29,270 nt of DNA from Candidatus Pelagibacter sp. (GCA_028224115.1 JAOIVP010000008.1:1-29270); one strand, 5' to 3'. Counted from the first letter of the stretch, positions 1 through 9,036 are shown. Numbers and translations: made by a program. The notes: a model not told the origin generated them from the letters alone.

Positions 1-1
1 A

Positions 2-454
2 ATTGATAAAGAAAGTCCTTATCTAAAATCAATAATTTTAAACAAAGGTTCAAAAGATAATGTAAAAATTGGTATGGCAATTTTAGATAATAGCTACCTA
101 GTAGGCAAAATAATCGAAGTAAATTATACTAATTCAAGAGCACTGCTACTCTCTGATTTAAACAGCAAAATTCCAGTTTTATTAGAACCGATAGATATTA
201 ACGCTATATTATCCGGAACAGGAAAAAATTATGGCGTCATTGAATACACTAAAGATGATTATAAACAAAAATTAACTAGTGATGAAATTATTGTTTATAC
301 TTCTGGATATGGAAGTTTATTCAAGCCTGGTTTGCCGGTAGGTAAAATAATTACAGATGATTTAAATAAAGATAATGAAGTAAGTTTTTTTTCTGATTTC
401 AGACAATTAGATTACGTTAAAATTGTTTCTTATGAAATTGAGAGTGGGTATTAA
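2..454 (+). CDS. mreC: MreC, rod-shape scaffold protein (C-terminal part; 5' end outside window)
   Basis: The frame is open from base 2 and ends in TAA at 452-454, so this is the last 150 residues of a longer protein; the first internal ATG (base 74) is not the start. The visible part is the periplasmic beta-rich domain of MreC, with a run reading NVKIGMAILD and then YLVGKIIEV, typical of the repeated beta-barrel fold. MreC is a periplasmic scaffold anchored by one N-terminal helix. It links the MreB cytoskeleton to PBP2 and RodA during sidewall peptidoglycan synthesis. The stop codon overlaps the mreD start by one base (TAATG), and mrdA and mrdB follow, the classical rod-shape order. mreB would be expected just outside the window. 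Confidence 0.9.
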   Translation: MDKESPYLKSIILNKGSKDNVKIGMAILDNSYLVGKIIEVNYTNSRALLLSDLNSKIPVLLEPIDINAILSGTGKNYGVIEYTKDDYKQKLTSDEIIVYTSGYGSLFKPGLPVGKIITDDLNKDNEVSFFSDFRQLDYVKIVSYEIESGY

Positions 455-972
455 TGTCTTCACTTAACAAAAATACTCTTTTAAAATCAATATTATTTTA
501 TTTTCCTATATTACTTTTATTTTTATCTGTATTTAATGAAATTGATTTTAATTATTTAAATATTGAGTATTTCTCTTTTAATTTTGTTCATATTTTAATT
601 TTTTATTGGACATTAAAAAATCCAAGATATTTAAGTTATGGATCAATATTTTTAGCAGGTATAGTAAATGATGTAGTCGTTGGAATTCCAATAGGCTTCA
701 GCAGTTTTTGCTATCTATTAATTTGTTCAGTAACAGCTTATTTAAGAAACATTACTATTACACCAAGTTTAATTAATGATTGGATATCATTTTTAGTAAC
801 TATTCTACTAGTTAACTCTATCCAAGTTATTAGTTTAGATATTATATTTTCAATTGAAATTAATTACATGCGATATTTAATAAATTCAGGTTTTACTTTT
901 ATTATATATCCATTCTTTTTATTTTTATTTAATATTTTGGAAAAAAAAATCGCAATACAAGTAAATGATTAA
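454..972 (+). CDS. mreD: MreD, rod-shape-determining membrane protein
   Basis: This 172-residue protein is almost entirely hydrophobic, with about five or six membrane segments and little else, which matches MreD in size and character. Sequence conservation in MreD is poor, so the call rests on its position between mreC and mrdA, its length and hydropathy, and the family-like stretch LKNPRYLSYGSIFLAGIVND near residues 54-74. MreD is an inner-membrane member of the elongasome that works with MreC. The start overlaps the mreC stop by one base and the end overlaps mrdA by eight bases, indicating translational coupling. Confidence 0.88.
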   Translation: MSSLNKNTLLKSILFYFPILLLFLSVFNEIDFNYLNIEYFSFNFVHILIFYWTLKNPRYLSYGSIFLAGIVNDVVVGIPIGFSSFCYLLICSVTAYLRNITITPSLINDWISFLVTILLVNSIQVISLDIIFSIEINYMRYLINSGFTFIIYPFFLFLFNILEKKIAIQVND

Positions 973-2869
973 AGAAAATTTTGGAATAAGAAAATCAGAT
1001 ATCATTAACAGACGAATGTTTATCATTGGTACTGCAAAATTAATTATTTTTGGCGGATTAATAGCACGTTTATTTTCATTACAAATAAATGATAACAAAA
1101 AATATTTAACATTATCAGATAAAAATAGAATTAGAGAATGGAAGCTACCTCCTACAAGAGGAAATATAACCGATTATTTTGGAAATATTATTGCTGGTAA
1201 TCTAAAAGTATACCAATTGCACATCATACCCGAACAAGTAGAAAATTTTAATTATCTCCTATCAAGATTGAAAGTTATTCTAAATATGAGTGTAAAACAA
1301 ATTGAAAAAATAAAAAAAAAAAGAAAACAATTAAAACCTTGGGAAAGTATAATCGTTTCAGAAAATCTTAGCTGGGATGAGTTTTCAAAAATTAATAATT
1401 ATCTTTATGAGTTAGTAGGTGTAAAGCCTGTTATGACTATCTCTAGAGATTATCCATTCAATGATATCTATACCCATGTATTAGGATATGTTAGTCAACC
1501 TAATGAAGAAGATATTTTAGCAAATCAAATTATCCAAGAAAAATTTGTTCCAGGAATTAAAATTGGAAAACGTGGATTAGAAAAAACTTTAGAAAATGAT
1601 TTAATCGGTGTAAACGATATTCAAAGATATGAAGTTAATGCTTATGGCAAAAGAATAAATCAACTTGAATATCAAAAAGGTAAACAAGGTTCAAAGATAA
1701 GAATTACGCTTGATACTGAAGTTCAAAAATTATCAGCTGAATTATTGGAGGACAAAGCTGGTTCTATAAGTGTAATGGATATTTATACAGGTGAAATGAT
1801 TGCTATGTATTCTTCACCGTCCTACAACCCAAACTCTTTTTTATTTGGTATTAGTCAAGACGAATGGCAGCTAATAAGAAATAACCCTTTAAAACCTTTA
1901 GTTAACAAAACACTTTCAGGACTTTATTCGCCAGGATCAACAATAAAACCAATTGTTGCGCTATCAGCTTTAGAAAATGGAATAATTGATACTAAATTTA
2001 AAGTTAAATGCGAAGGTAAAATGGAATTATATGGACAAACTTTCCACTGTTGGAAAGAAAAAGGACATGGTTATGTTAGTTTAAAAAGTGCAATGAAACA
2101 ATCTTGTGACACTTATTTTTATGAAGTTGCAAGAAAACTTGGTGTTGATCAATTAAAAGTTACTGCTGATAAATTTGGTTTAGGAAATAAAGTTCTAGGT
2201 GAATATTTTGAAAATGAAAAAGCAGGACAATTTCCAGATACAAAATGGAAAATAAATAATCTTGGAAAAGGCTGGGTGCTTGGTGAAACTTTAATTACTG
2301 GAATTGGTCAAGGGTATACCCAAACAACTCCTATACAACTTTGTTTAATGACAGCACAAATTGCAAACGGCGGCTATAAAATTCGACCTAAAATTTTGAC
2401 AGATGACAATCAACTAACATCTGAACAAGTTAAAAAAGTAATGCAAGAGAGTAAATTAAATAATAATTATGAACCATTATATAATGACCAAAGAAATATT
2501 AATATTGTTCAAGAGACAATGTTTAGTTCAACAAATGAGTTAAGAGGAACATCGTATAAATCTCGAATAGAAGATCCTAAATATCAGTTTGCAGGAAAAA
2601 CTGGAACTGCTCAGGTTAAGCGGATAAGTAAAAGAGAACGAGAACTTGATCTTAAAATTTCTCAAATACCTTATGAAGAAAGAGATCATGCTTTGTATGT
2701 TGCGTTTGGCCCATATCGAAATCCAAGATATGCAGTTAGTATCATTGTAGAACATGGTGGATCAGGTAGTTCAGCAGCTGCACCGATGGCAACAAAATTA
2801 TTTAAATTAATAGTTGATCGACATCAATATAGAAAACAACTTCCAGATTATAAAGAATTTAATATTTAG
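965..2869 (+). CDS. mrdA: Penicillin-binding protein 2, elongasome D,D-transpeptidase
   Basis: The 634-residue protein has the usual PBP2 length. It begins with one membrane anchor (about residues 18-40), followed by the dimerisation/pedestal domain, which includes the conserved stretch around PPTRGNI. The C-terminal transpeptidase domain follows. Its active-site motifs are intact: S325-T-I-K328 holds the acyl-accepting serine, S380-C-D382 is the PBP2 form of the SxN motif, and K545-T-G547 is the third box. It crosslinks peptidoglycan stem peptides in the periplasm during sidewall growth, as partner of the RodA glycosyltransferase encoded next. It overlaps mreD by eight bases and its TAG stop directly abuts the mrdB ATG. 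Confidence 0.95.
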   Translation: MIKENFGIRKSDIINRRMFIIGTAKLIIFGGLIARLFSLQINDNKKYLTLSDKNRIREWKLPPTRGNITDYFGNIIAGNLKVYQLHIIPEQVENFNYLLSRLKVILNMSVKQIEKIKKKRKQLKPWESIIVSENLSWDEFSKINNYLYELVGVKPVMTISRDYPFNDIYTHVLGYVSQPNEEDILANQIIQEKFVPGIKIGKRGLEKTLENDLIGVNDIQRYEVNAYGKRINQLEYQKGKQGSKIRITLDTEVQKLSAELLEDKAGSISVMDIYTGEMIAMYSSPSYNPNSFLFGISQDEWQLIRNNPLKPLVNKTLSGLYSPGSTIKPIVALSALENGIIDTKFKVKCEGKMELYGQTFHCWKEKGHGYVSLKSAMKQSCDTYFYEVARKLGVDQLKVTADKFGLGNKVLGEYFENEKAGQFPDTKWKINNLGKGWVLGETLITGIGQGYTQTTPIQLCLMTAQIANGGYKIRPKILTDDNQLTSEQVKKVMQESKLNNNYEPLYNDQRNINIVQETMFSSTNELRGTSYKSRIEDPKYQFAGKTGTAQVKRISKRERELDLKISQIPYEERDHALYVAFGPYRNPRYAVSIIVEHGGSGSSAAAPMATKLFKLIVDRHQYRKQLPDYKEFNI

Positions 2870-3994
2870 ATGTATCAACAATCTCGACTTAACTCTGATC
2901 TAAATTTTTTTCAAAAAATTAAAAATTTAGATTTTGTTCTATTGCTTTGTATAGTTATCTTATCTGTATTAAGTATTTTTATAATGTACTCCACTGATGG
3001 AGGTGAATTTCTTTATCATACCAAAAGTCATTCAACTAAATTAATTGTTTTTTTTACTATGATGTTGGTAATTTCTTTTTTTAATATTAAATTTTGGCAT
3101 CAGTGTTCTTATTTTTTATATAGCATTATTATTTTATTATTAATCTGGGTTTCTATTTATGGAATAAAAGCCTCAGGATCACAACGTTGGATTAATTTAT
3201 ATTTTTTAGTTTTACAACCATCAGAATTAATGAAAATAGCAATTATCTTGTGTCTTGCAAAATATTATCACCGTTTAAACCCTAAAAAAGTAAATTCATT
3301 TGTCAGCATTACTTTTTCATTAACTTTAATTATAATTCCAATAATTTTTGTTTTAGCTCAGCCAGATTTAGGAACGTCTATATTAATCGCTTCCAGTGGA
3401 CTAATAATACTATGGCTAGGGGGTGTAAAAATTAAATATTTTTTTGTTTCATTAATAACTTTTCTAATTTCATTACCTTTTATAATCACTTACTTAGAAC
3501 CTTATCAAAAATTAAGAATTTTAACTTTTTTAGATCCTGATCGAGATCCTTTAGGAGCTGGTTATCAGATTATCCAATCTAAAATTGCAATTGGTTCTGG
3601 AGGACTTTCAGGTAAAGGGTTTTTACAAGGAACACAAAGTTATTTAGATTTTTTGCCAGAGAAACATACTGATTTTATTTTTACTTTGTTTTCAGAGGAG
3701 TTTGGATTTGTTGGCTCAGTTGGACTTTTGTTGTTGTATACAATCATTATTATTAGAATAATTCAAATAGGTGCAATCTCAAGAAGCAGTTTTGCAAGAA
3801 TGTTTTGTTTTGGTTTTGCCTTTGCAATATTTATTTATATTACAGTAAATTTATCGATGGTGTTAGGTTTGTTGCCTATAGTTGGCTCCCCACTTCCAAT
3901 AATGTCTTATGGAGGATCTTCAATGTTAGCAACCATGATTGGTTTTGGTATTGTATTGAGTGCTAAAATTCATAGCCAGCAAACTATAGCTTAA
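2870..3994 (+). CDS. mrdB: RodA, SEDS-family peptidoglycan glycosyltransferase
   Basis: This is a 374-residue polytopic membrane protein of SEDS family length with about ten membrane segments. Family landmarks include QPDLGTS (near 164-170), DPLGAGYQIIQS and KHTDFIF, in which Asp268 aligns with the catalytic aspartate of E. coli RodA. The C-terminal PIMSYGGSS motif is also present. RodA polymerises lipid II into glycan strands with PBP2 in the elongasome. The start codon follows the mrdA stop with no gap. No clear terminator follows the gene; 71 bases separate it from the next operon. Confidence 0.95.
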   Translation: MYQQSRLNSDLNFFQKIKNLDFVLLLCIVILSVLSIFIMYSTDGGEFLYHTKSHSTKLIVFFTMMLVISFFNIKFWHQCSYFLYSIIILLLIWVSIYGIKASGSQRWINLYFLVLQPSELMKIAIILCLAKYYHRLNPKKVNSFVSITFSLTLIIIPIIFVLAQPDLGTSILIASSGLIILWLGGVKIKYFFVSLITFLISLPFIITYLEPYQKLRILTFLDPDRDPLGAGYQIIQSKIAIGSGGLSGKGFLQGTQSYLDFLPEKHTDFIFTLFSEEFGFVGSVGLLLLYTIIIIRIIQIGAISRSSFARMFCFGFAFAIFIYITVNLSMVLGLLPIVGSPLPIMSYGGSSMLATMIGFGIVLSAKIHSQQTIA

Positions 3995-4065
3995 ATTATT
4001 AAAATATTAATTGAGTATAATTTGCCACTACCAAATATTATTTTTTTTAACTATAAAAAGCAATC
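3995..4065 (+). promoter_or_regulatory. Possible promoter before the DadA-like operon
   Basis: This 71-base gap holds a perfect TATAAT at 4016-4021 within a very AT-rich stretch. No good -35 box is visible 16-18 bases upstream (3993-3998 reads AAATTA). Transcription from here would start near 4028 and leave a leader of about 38 bases. No Shine-Dalgarno sequence is visible before the ATG at 4066. Chance -10 matches are common at this base composition. Confidence 0.3.
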
Positions 4066-5307
4066 ATGGATAAAAATATTAAAATTGGAATTGTAGGTGC
4101 TGGAATCCAAGGCGTATCAAATGCTTTGTTTTTACAGAAAAAAGGATTCAATGTAACTATTTTTGACAGAGATAATCCTGGTGCACAAGCTGCATCATAT
4201 GGAAATGCTGGTCACTTCTCACCTTATGCTTCAGTTCCTCTTAATCGTCCCGATGTGTTAGCAGATGTTCCTGCAATGTTATTAAGTTCATCTGGACCTT
4301 TGGCTCTAAAATGGAATTATGTTCCAAAAATGATCCCATGGTTTTTGAAATTTATGATGAATTCTACCACCAAAAAAATGATGCATACTGCAAAAAATAT
4401 GCATCAAATTCTAGATTTAGCATTGCCAGCCTATGATGAGTTATTTGATGAGATTGAATTAGAAGGTTTAGTTGAAAACAAAGGAATTTTATATATTTGG
4501 AATGATAAAGATCTAAAAAGTAGAGAATTAGAAATTAAAATAAGAAATGAATTAGGTGTTGAACAGCAATTAGTCAACAAATCGGAAATTCATGATCTTG
4601 AACCAAATATTAAACCTTTTTATCATGCGGGTGTTTATTATCCTTATGCAAGACATGCAAGAAATCCAAGAAAAATTCTTTTAAAACTTTTTGATTTATT
4701 TTTAAGAAAAGGTGGGAAATTTAACAAAGTAAACATAAAAAACATAAATTTCGATGAACAAAAACCTGTATTTAAAACTGAAAATCAAAGTTTTATTTTT
4801 GATAAAGTTGTAATTGCTTGTGGTGCATTTTCTAAAAAATTAACAGATAATTTAGAGGAAAGAATACCTCTTGACACTGAAAGAGGTTACCATGTTCATT
4901 TCAAAGGCTGTGATCATTTATTAAATAGGCCTGTTATCTTTTCAAATAGAGGATTTGGAATTACTCCTATGGAACAAGGTTTAAGAGTAGTGGGAACCGT
5001 AGAATTTGGAGGATTAGATAATCCTTTGTCTAAATCGAGAATAAAAAATTTAATTGATAATGCTAAATACATGCTTGGCGATTTACCTGAACATGAAGAT
5101 GAATGGCTAGGATTTAGACCGTCATTACCAGATTTTCTTCCAGTAATGGGTCCGTCAAAGAACCACAAGAACGTTTTTTATTGTTTTGGTCATCATCATT
5201 TAGGTTGGACATTAGGCCCAATTTCTGGAAAGATTGTATCTGGAATGATAGCAAACGAAAATACTAATTTAGATTTAAAACCTTATAGCTCATTAAGATT
5301 TAGTTAA
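4066..5307 (+). CDS. FAD-dependent oxidoreductase, D-amino acid dehydrogenase (DadA) type
   Basis: The 413-residue protein opens with a Rossmann FAD-binding motif, GAGIQG at residues 11-16, and the acidic end of the second strand in FDRD. It then shows the DadA-like block GNAGHFSPYA (near 47-56). A C-terminal DAO-fold block ends in GHHHLGWTLGPISGK, where flavin contacts normally lie. DadA-type enzymes oxidise D-amino acids to 2-oxo acids plus ammonia and pass electrons to the respiratory chain. The actual substrate cannot be read from sequence, and other DAO-family amine oxidases are possible. The TAA stop is followed directly by the GTG start of a permease and then by a 2-hydroxyacid dehydrogenase, so the operon may import and convert one compound. 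Confidence 0.8.
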   Translation: MDKNIKIGIVGAGIQGVSNALFLQKKGFNVTIFDRDNPGAQAASYGNAGHFSPYASVPLNRPDVLADVPAMLLSSSGPLALKWNYVPKMIPWFLKFMMNSTTKKMMHTAKNMHQILDLALPAYDELFDEIELEGLVENKGILYIWNDKDLKSRELEIKIRNELGVEQQLVNKSEIHDLEPNIKPFYHAGVYYPYARHARNPRKILLKLFDLFLRKGGKFNKVNIKNINFDEQKPVFKTENQSFIFDKVVIACGAFSKKLTDNLEERIPLDTERGYHVHFKGCDHLLNRPVIFSNRGFGITPMEQGLRVVGTVEFGGLDNPLSKSRIKNLIDNAKYMLGDLPEHEDEWLGFRPSLPDFLPVMGPSKNHKNVFYCFGHHHLGWTLGPISGKIVSGMIANENTNLDLKPYSSLRFS

Positions 5308-6204
5308 GTGAGCAAGAACGTTAAAGCTTACTTAATGTTGGTTTGTGCAACATTGTTTTGGGCAGGTAACTTTACAATTGGAAAATTTGCTTATTTAGAA
5401 AATATACCCCCAAATACTCTTGCATTTTTAAGATGGTGTCTTGTATGGATAATATTATGTCCTTTTACTTATAAGGAGGTATTAAAACTAAAAAATAATA
5501 TTAAACAAAATTTAACATTATTTTCTATTCTAGGTATTACAAGTGTTTGTATATTCACTTCATTTACTTATAACGCTTTAAATTATACACAGATAATAAA
5601 TTCATCTCTTTTTAATACTGCGATACCAGTTACTATAATTTTAGTTTGTTTTTTATTAAAAATTGAGAAAACAAATATTTTTCAATTATCTGGTTTATTA
5701 ATTTCAGTATTAGGAATATTAGCTATTATAACTAGACTTGATCTCAATATTTTACTTTCTTTAAATTTTAATAAAGGAGATTTATTTATGATTGGAGCAA
5801 TAATAGCTTGGGGAATTTATTCTGCTTATTTAAAAAAACAAACCTTCAATGTATCTTTGCTGGCTCTTGTTCATATAATTTGTACATTTGGGTTAATATT
5901 TCTTTTACCACTGTTTATTTTAGATGTTGCTCAGGGCAAAACTATAGTGATGAGTTCTAATCTTTTTTACATCTTAATTTATACTGCAATATTTCCAAGT
6001 ATCGGCTCTTATTATTGTTGGGCTGGTGCTGTTTCAATTATTGGAGCAAATAGGGCAGGAATTTTTTTATCATTAATTCCTTTATTCAGTACAATATTTG
6101 CAATTTTATTTTTTAATGAAAAATTTTTATTTTTTCATTTAATTGGCTCTATTTTAATTATATTAGGTTTATTTTTATCAAACAAAAAAATTAAAGATGC
6201 TTAA
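5308..6204 (+). CDS. EamA/DMT-family membrane transporter
   Basis: This 298-residue protein has about ten hydrophobic segments arranged as two EamA repeats. The first opens with LFWAGNFTIGKFA and the second with GAIIAWGIYSAYLKK (near 163-177), both typical of the drug/metabolite transporter superfamily. The start is GTG at 5308-5310, directly after the preceding TAA; no upstream start is available because of that stop. The end overlaps the next gene by eight bases. Family members export or import amino acids and other small metabolites. Placement between two oxidoreductases suggests it moves their substrate or product, but the sequence does not reveal direction or specificity. Confidence 0.88.
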   Translation: MSKNVKAYLMLVCATLFWAGNFTIGKFAYLENIPPNTLAFLRWCLVWIILCPFTYKEVLKLKNNIKQNLTLFSILGITSVCIFTSFTYNALNYTQIINSSLFNTAIPVTIILVCFLLKIEKTNIFQLSGLLISVLGILAIITRLDLNILLSLNFNKGDLFMIGAIIAWGIYSAYLKKQTFNVSLLALVHIICTFGLIFLLPLFILDVAQGKTIVMSSNLFYILIYTAIFPSIGSYYCWAGAVSIIGANRAGIFLSLIPLFSTIFAILFFNEKFLFFHLIGSILIILGLFLSNKKIKDA

Positions 6205-7150
6205 AGTTGCAATATTAGATGATTACCAGAACGTTTCACAAGAGTTTGTGGATTTAAAAAAATTATCTGGAAAATACGAATTTAAAATTTTTAGTGAGCC
6301 ATTTTTAGATGAAGCAGATGCTATTGAGCAATTATCTAATTTTGAGGCATTATTAATAATGCGCGAACGTACACCAATTACTAAAAATTTAATCGATAAT
6401 CTAAATGATCTTAAATATATAATTACTAGCGGATCAAGAAATAAAGCAATTGATTTAGAAGCTGCACATAAAAGAAAAATTATAGTTTGTGGAACTGAGA
6501 TTAATTTTAATCCAACTTGTGAACTTACTTGGGCATTAATTTTAGGTTTATCCAAAAATTTAAAAACTGAAATTGACAACATGTACCAAGGATACTGGCA
6601 GACAACAGTTGGTTTTGAATTACGAGGTAAGATCATTGGTTTAATTGGACTTGGAAGAGTTGGCTCTCAAGTGGCAAAAATTGCTAATGCTTTTGGAATG
6701 CAGGTAATAGCTTGGAGCGAAAATTTAGATTTGGATAAATGTAAAGAGTTTAATGTTTTACCATGTAGTAAAGAGGATTTAATTAAAACATCTGATTATA
6801 TTTCAATTCATGTTCAGGGAGGTGAGCGATATAAAGATTGCATCACCATTAAAGAGTTTGATCAAATGAAGAAGACAGCTTTTTTAATTAATACTTCACG
6901 TGGCCCAATCGTAAACGAAGATGATTTGATAATAGCTTTATCTACAAATGTAATTATGGGTGCTGGAATTGATGTTTATGAAAAAGAGCCTCTGCCTGAA
7001 GGAAATAAATTAAGATTTTTACCTAATGCATTACTTACTCCACATATTGGTTATGTAACTGCAGAAAATTATAGTATTTTTTATACCCAGATGATTGAGG
7101 ATCTCGAAGCATGTGTTAATGGAAAGCCTATTCGTGTTATTGAAAAATAA
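6197..7150 (+). CDS. D-2-hydroxyacid dehydrogenase family protein
   Basis: At 317 residues this has the standard length of NAD-dependent D-isomer 2-hydroxyacid dehydrogenases. The nucleotide-binding motif is GLGRVGSQVA. The three catalytic residues are present: Arg235 in NTSRGP, Glu264 in YEKEPLP and His283 in TPHIGY. It is related to phosphoglycerate dehydrogenase but lacks the ACT-containing C terminus of long SerA forms. Enzymes of this type reduce 2-oxo acids to D-2-hydroxy acids or the reverse. Coming after a DadA-like enzyme that would make 2-oxo acids, it may process that product; this is inference. It overlaps the permease by eight bases and the next gene by one. Confidence 0.88.
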   Translation: MLKVAILDDYQNVSQEFVDLKKLSGKYEFKIFSEPFLDEADAIEQLSNFEALLIMRERTPITKNLIDNLNDLKYIITSGSRNKAIDLEAAHKRKIIVCGTEINFNPTCELTWALILGLSKNLKTEIDNMYQGYWQTTVGFELRGKIIGLIGLGRVGSQVAKIANAFGMQVIAWSENLDLDKCKEFNVLPCSKEDLIKTSDYISIHVQGGERYKDCITIKEFDQMKKTAFLINTSRGPIVNEDDLIIALSTNVIMGAGIDVYEKEPLPEGNKLRFLPNALLTPHIGYVTAENYSIFYTQMIEDLEACVNGKPIRVIEK

Positions 7151-8043
7151 TGGAGTTGCCAGTAGTTAATCATAAAGATTATGTTGCTAAAATTGGAGAT
7201 GATCACAAATTTCCAATTAATAAATTTGGTGAACTTGCTAAATATTTAATTGATAGGAAAGTTATAAAAAAATTCTATACTCCGGTTGCTTGTTCTTTTG
7301 AGACTTTAAATAGAGCTCATTCTAAAAATTATATAAATGATATAAAAAACAAAACTTTAGACAAAAATGGAATTAAAAAAATTGGTTTTCCATTAGTTGA
7401 TAGTGTGGTTCAACGATCCTTAGTTGCAACTGGAGGGACTGTTTTAGCATCAAAACTTGCATTAAATTATGGAGTTGCTTGTAACACTGCTGGTGGCAGT
7501 CATCATGCTAATTATGATGTAGGAGCTGGTTATTGTGTTTTTAATGATGTAGCGGTTGCTGCTCATTATTTATTATATAGAGGGTTTGCAAATAGAATTT
7601 TAATTGTAGATCTAGATGTTCATCAGGGAAATGGAAACTCGGAAATATTTAAAGATAATAGACATGTGTTTACTTTTAGCATGCATTCAAAAACTAATTA
7701 TCCTGCAAAAAAATCAATGAGTGACTTAGATGTTGAGCTTGAAGATAATCTTGAAGATGATGCATATATTAAGACACTAAAATTTTATTTAAATGAACTT
7801 AATAGTGAAAATTTTGACTATGTTTTCTATATTGCTGGGGTTGATATTCATTTTAATGACCGTTTAGGTAAGTTAAAAATTTCAGATGAAGGAGTAAAAC
7901 AAAGAGATGAATTAGTAATTGAAAATTTTTCTTCAAAAAAAATACCTATTTGTGGAGTTTTAGGTGGAGGATACAATAAAGATTTTAAAAAATTAATTGA
8001 ATTGCACTCATTTCTACATCAATCTTGTGCTAAGTTAATTTAA
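7150..8043 (+). CDS. Histone-deacetylase-superfamily zinc amidohydrolase
   Basis: The 297-residue protein carries the complete active site of the arginase/deacetylase fold. The histidine pair is H118-H119 in GGSHHANYD. The zinc ligands are Asp156 and His158 in DLDVHQGNGN and Asp237 in NDRLG. The transition-state tyrosine is Tyr275 in LGGGYN. Bacterial homologues remove acetyl or other acyl groups from polyamines, acetoin-related compounds, small amides or proteins. Its compact size resembles class IV-like bacterial deacetylases. One-base overlap with the dehydrogenase makes it part of the operon, suggesting that an N-acylated metabolite is hydrolysed in the same pathway. The substrate is unknown. 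Confidence 0.88.
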   Translation: MELPVVNHKDYVAKIGDDHKFPINKFGELAKYLIDRKVIKKFYTPVACSFETLNRAHSKNYINDIKNKTLDKNGIKKIGFPLVDSVVQRSLVATGGTVLASKLALNYGVACNTAGGSHHANYDVGAGYCVFNDVAVAAHYLLYRGFANRILIVDLDVHQGNGNSEIFKDNRHVFTFSMHSKTNYPAKKSMSDLDVELEDNLEDDAYIKTLKFYLNELNSENFDYVFYIAGVDIHFNDRLGKLKISDEGVKQRDELVIENFSSKKIPICGVLGGGYNKDFKKLIELHSFLHQSCAKLI

Positions 8044-8046
8044 ATT

Positions 8047-8421
8047 ATGACAAAAAAAATAAATCCCAATTTAACCGCTGAACAAAAATTAGTTTTATTT
8101 GAAGATGGAACAGAACCACCAAATACAAGTGAACTTAATCATGAAAAAAGACAAGGAAGTTTTCACTGTGCAAATTGTGGAGAAAAATTATTCGACTCAA
8201 ATACAAAATATGAAAGTGGTTCAGGTTGGCCATCTTTCTATCAATCACTTCCTGATGTGTTTGAAACTAAAACTGACCATTTGTTAGGTTATGCAAGAAC
8301 TGAATACCACTGCAAAAAATGTGGAGGACATCATGGACATATATTTGAAGATGGACCAGAACCAACTGGAAAAAGATATTGCAACAATGGAGTTTGCTTA
8401 GTTTTTAAGCCTAAAAGCTAA
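8047..8421 (+). CDS. msrB: Peptide methionine-(R)-S-oxide reductase MsrB
   Basis: This 124-residue protein is a single MsrB domain. Zinc ligands are C41/C44 (CANC) and C89/C92 (CKKC). The substrate-site block GSGWPSF is at about 58-64, and the catalytic cysteine is Cys112 in RYCNNG. Cysteine, not selenocysteine, occupies the active site. Family members reduce methionine-R-sulfoxide in proteins. The resolving cysteine found near the GWPSF block in many MsrB proteins is absent; Cys117 is close to Cys112 and could serve instead, which is speculation. The gene starts three bases after the deacetylase-like gene and converges on grxC, whose product is another thiol-redox protein. Confidence 0.94.
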   Translation: MTKKINPNLTAEQKLVLFEDGTEPPNTSELNHEKRQGSFHCANCGEKLFDSNTKYESGSGWPSFYQSLPDVFETKTDHLLGYARTEYHCKKCGGHHGHIFEDGPEPTGKRYCNNGVCLVFKPKS

Positions 8422-8429
8422 ATATTTTA

Positions 8430-8684
8430 TTATTTAAGTAAATCTTGAAGTTTATTATCTTTCTCTAAAGCTCTAACATCGTCATAGCCACCCATATGCT
8501 GATCGTCGAAAAATATTTGAGGAATGGTTCTTTTACCGTTAGCTTTTGAAATCATTTCATCCATTGCACCATCTACTGTTGCAATGTTTATTTCTTTATA
8601 ATCAACATTGTTTCTAGTTAATAATCGTTTAGCCGCTTCACAATAATTACAAAGTGGTCCTGTATAAATAGTAACTGATTTCAT
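8430..8684 (-). CDS. grxC: Glutaredoxin 3 type dithiol glutaredoxin
   Basis: The 84-residue protein has the size and motifs of a dithiol glutaredoxin. The active site is C12-N-Y-C15 (CPYC in most relatives). The cis-proline loop is in TIPQIFF and the glutathione-binding end in GGYDD. It reduces disulfides and glutathionylated proteins using glutathione in the cytoplasm. The gene lies three bases after the TIGR03643-type gene on the same strand, so the two are probably cotranscribed. It converges with msrB, with only eight bases between stop codons and no visible terminator. Confidence 0.94.
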   Translation of the reverse strand: MKSVTIYTGPLCNYCEAAKRLLTRNNVDYKEINIATVDGAMDEMISKANGKRTIPQIFFDDQHMGGYDDVRALEKDNKLQDLLK

Positions 8685-8687
8685 ATC

Positions 8688-8984
8688 TTATAAATAATCA
8701 TTCTTTTTAATTTTACTAGTAATTTCTTTTCTAGAATATTCAAATTTTTTTCTGTGTTTAATACTTTTTTGATTAACTCTTTTTCTCCATAATCTAAACG
8801 AAGTAGGTTTTACAGATCTTCGCATAATTTTAATTACTTCAGATTCAGTCTTTCCAGTCTTTTTTTCTATTTCCTCAAAAGTGATCCGATCAGCCCAAGC
8901 AGCCCAAATAACCCAATCTGGGTCATTAACCTCTGGCTCTGGATTTTTTACTCTAGTTATGGGGGTGTGACCTTTTTTTTTCAT
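8688..8984 (-). CDS. TIGR03643/DUF2805 family protein
   Basis: This 98-residue basic protein contains the family block DWVIWAAWADRITFEEIEK followed by TESEVIKIMRRSVKP and SFRLWRKRV. It looks like a compact helical domain of helix-turn-helix type, but no biochemical role is established that I know of. The lysine- and arginine-rich C-terminal tail could bind nucleic acid. AAAGGA lies six bases before the ATG and supports the chosen start. It is the first gene of a two-gene unit with grxC, divergent from the lysE-type gene. Confidence 0.85.
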   Translation of the reverse strand: MKKKGHTPITRVKNPEPEVNDPDWVIWAAWADRITFEEIEKKTGKTESEVIKIMRRSVKPTSFRLWRKRVNQKSIKHRKKFEYSRKEITSKIKKNDYL

Positions 8985-9036
8985 AATTCCTTTATATTTG
9001 AAAAAAAAGATTAATGCATTTTTTTTAGCAAATGAT

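Noticed and set aside
74..454. A complete 126-residue protein starting at ATG 74
   Set aside because: The frame is open back to base 2 and encodes typical MreC sequence upstream of this methionine, so it is an internal codon.
4066..5307. The FAD oxidoreductase as LhgO, the L-2-hydroxyglutarate oxidase partner of GlaH
   Set aside because: The N-terminal and central blocks fit DadA-type enzymes better, and the gene is in another operon about 10 kb from glaH.
8047..8421. Selenoprotein form of MsrB
   Set aside because: The catalytic position is a cysteine codon in RYCNNG; there is no in-frame TGA within the domain.
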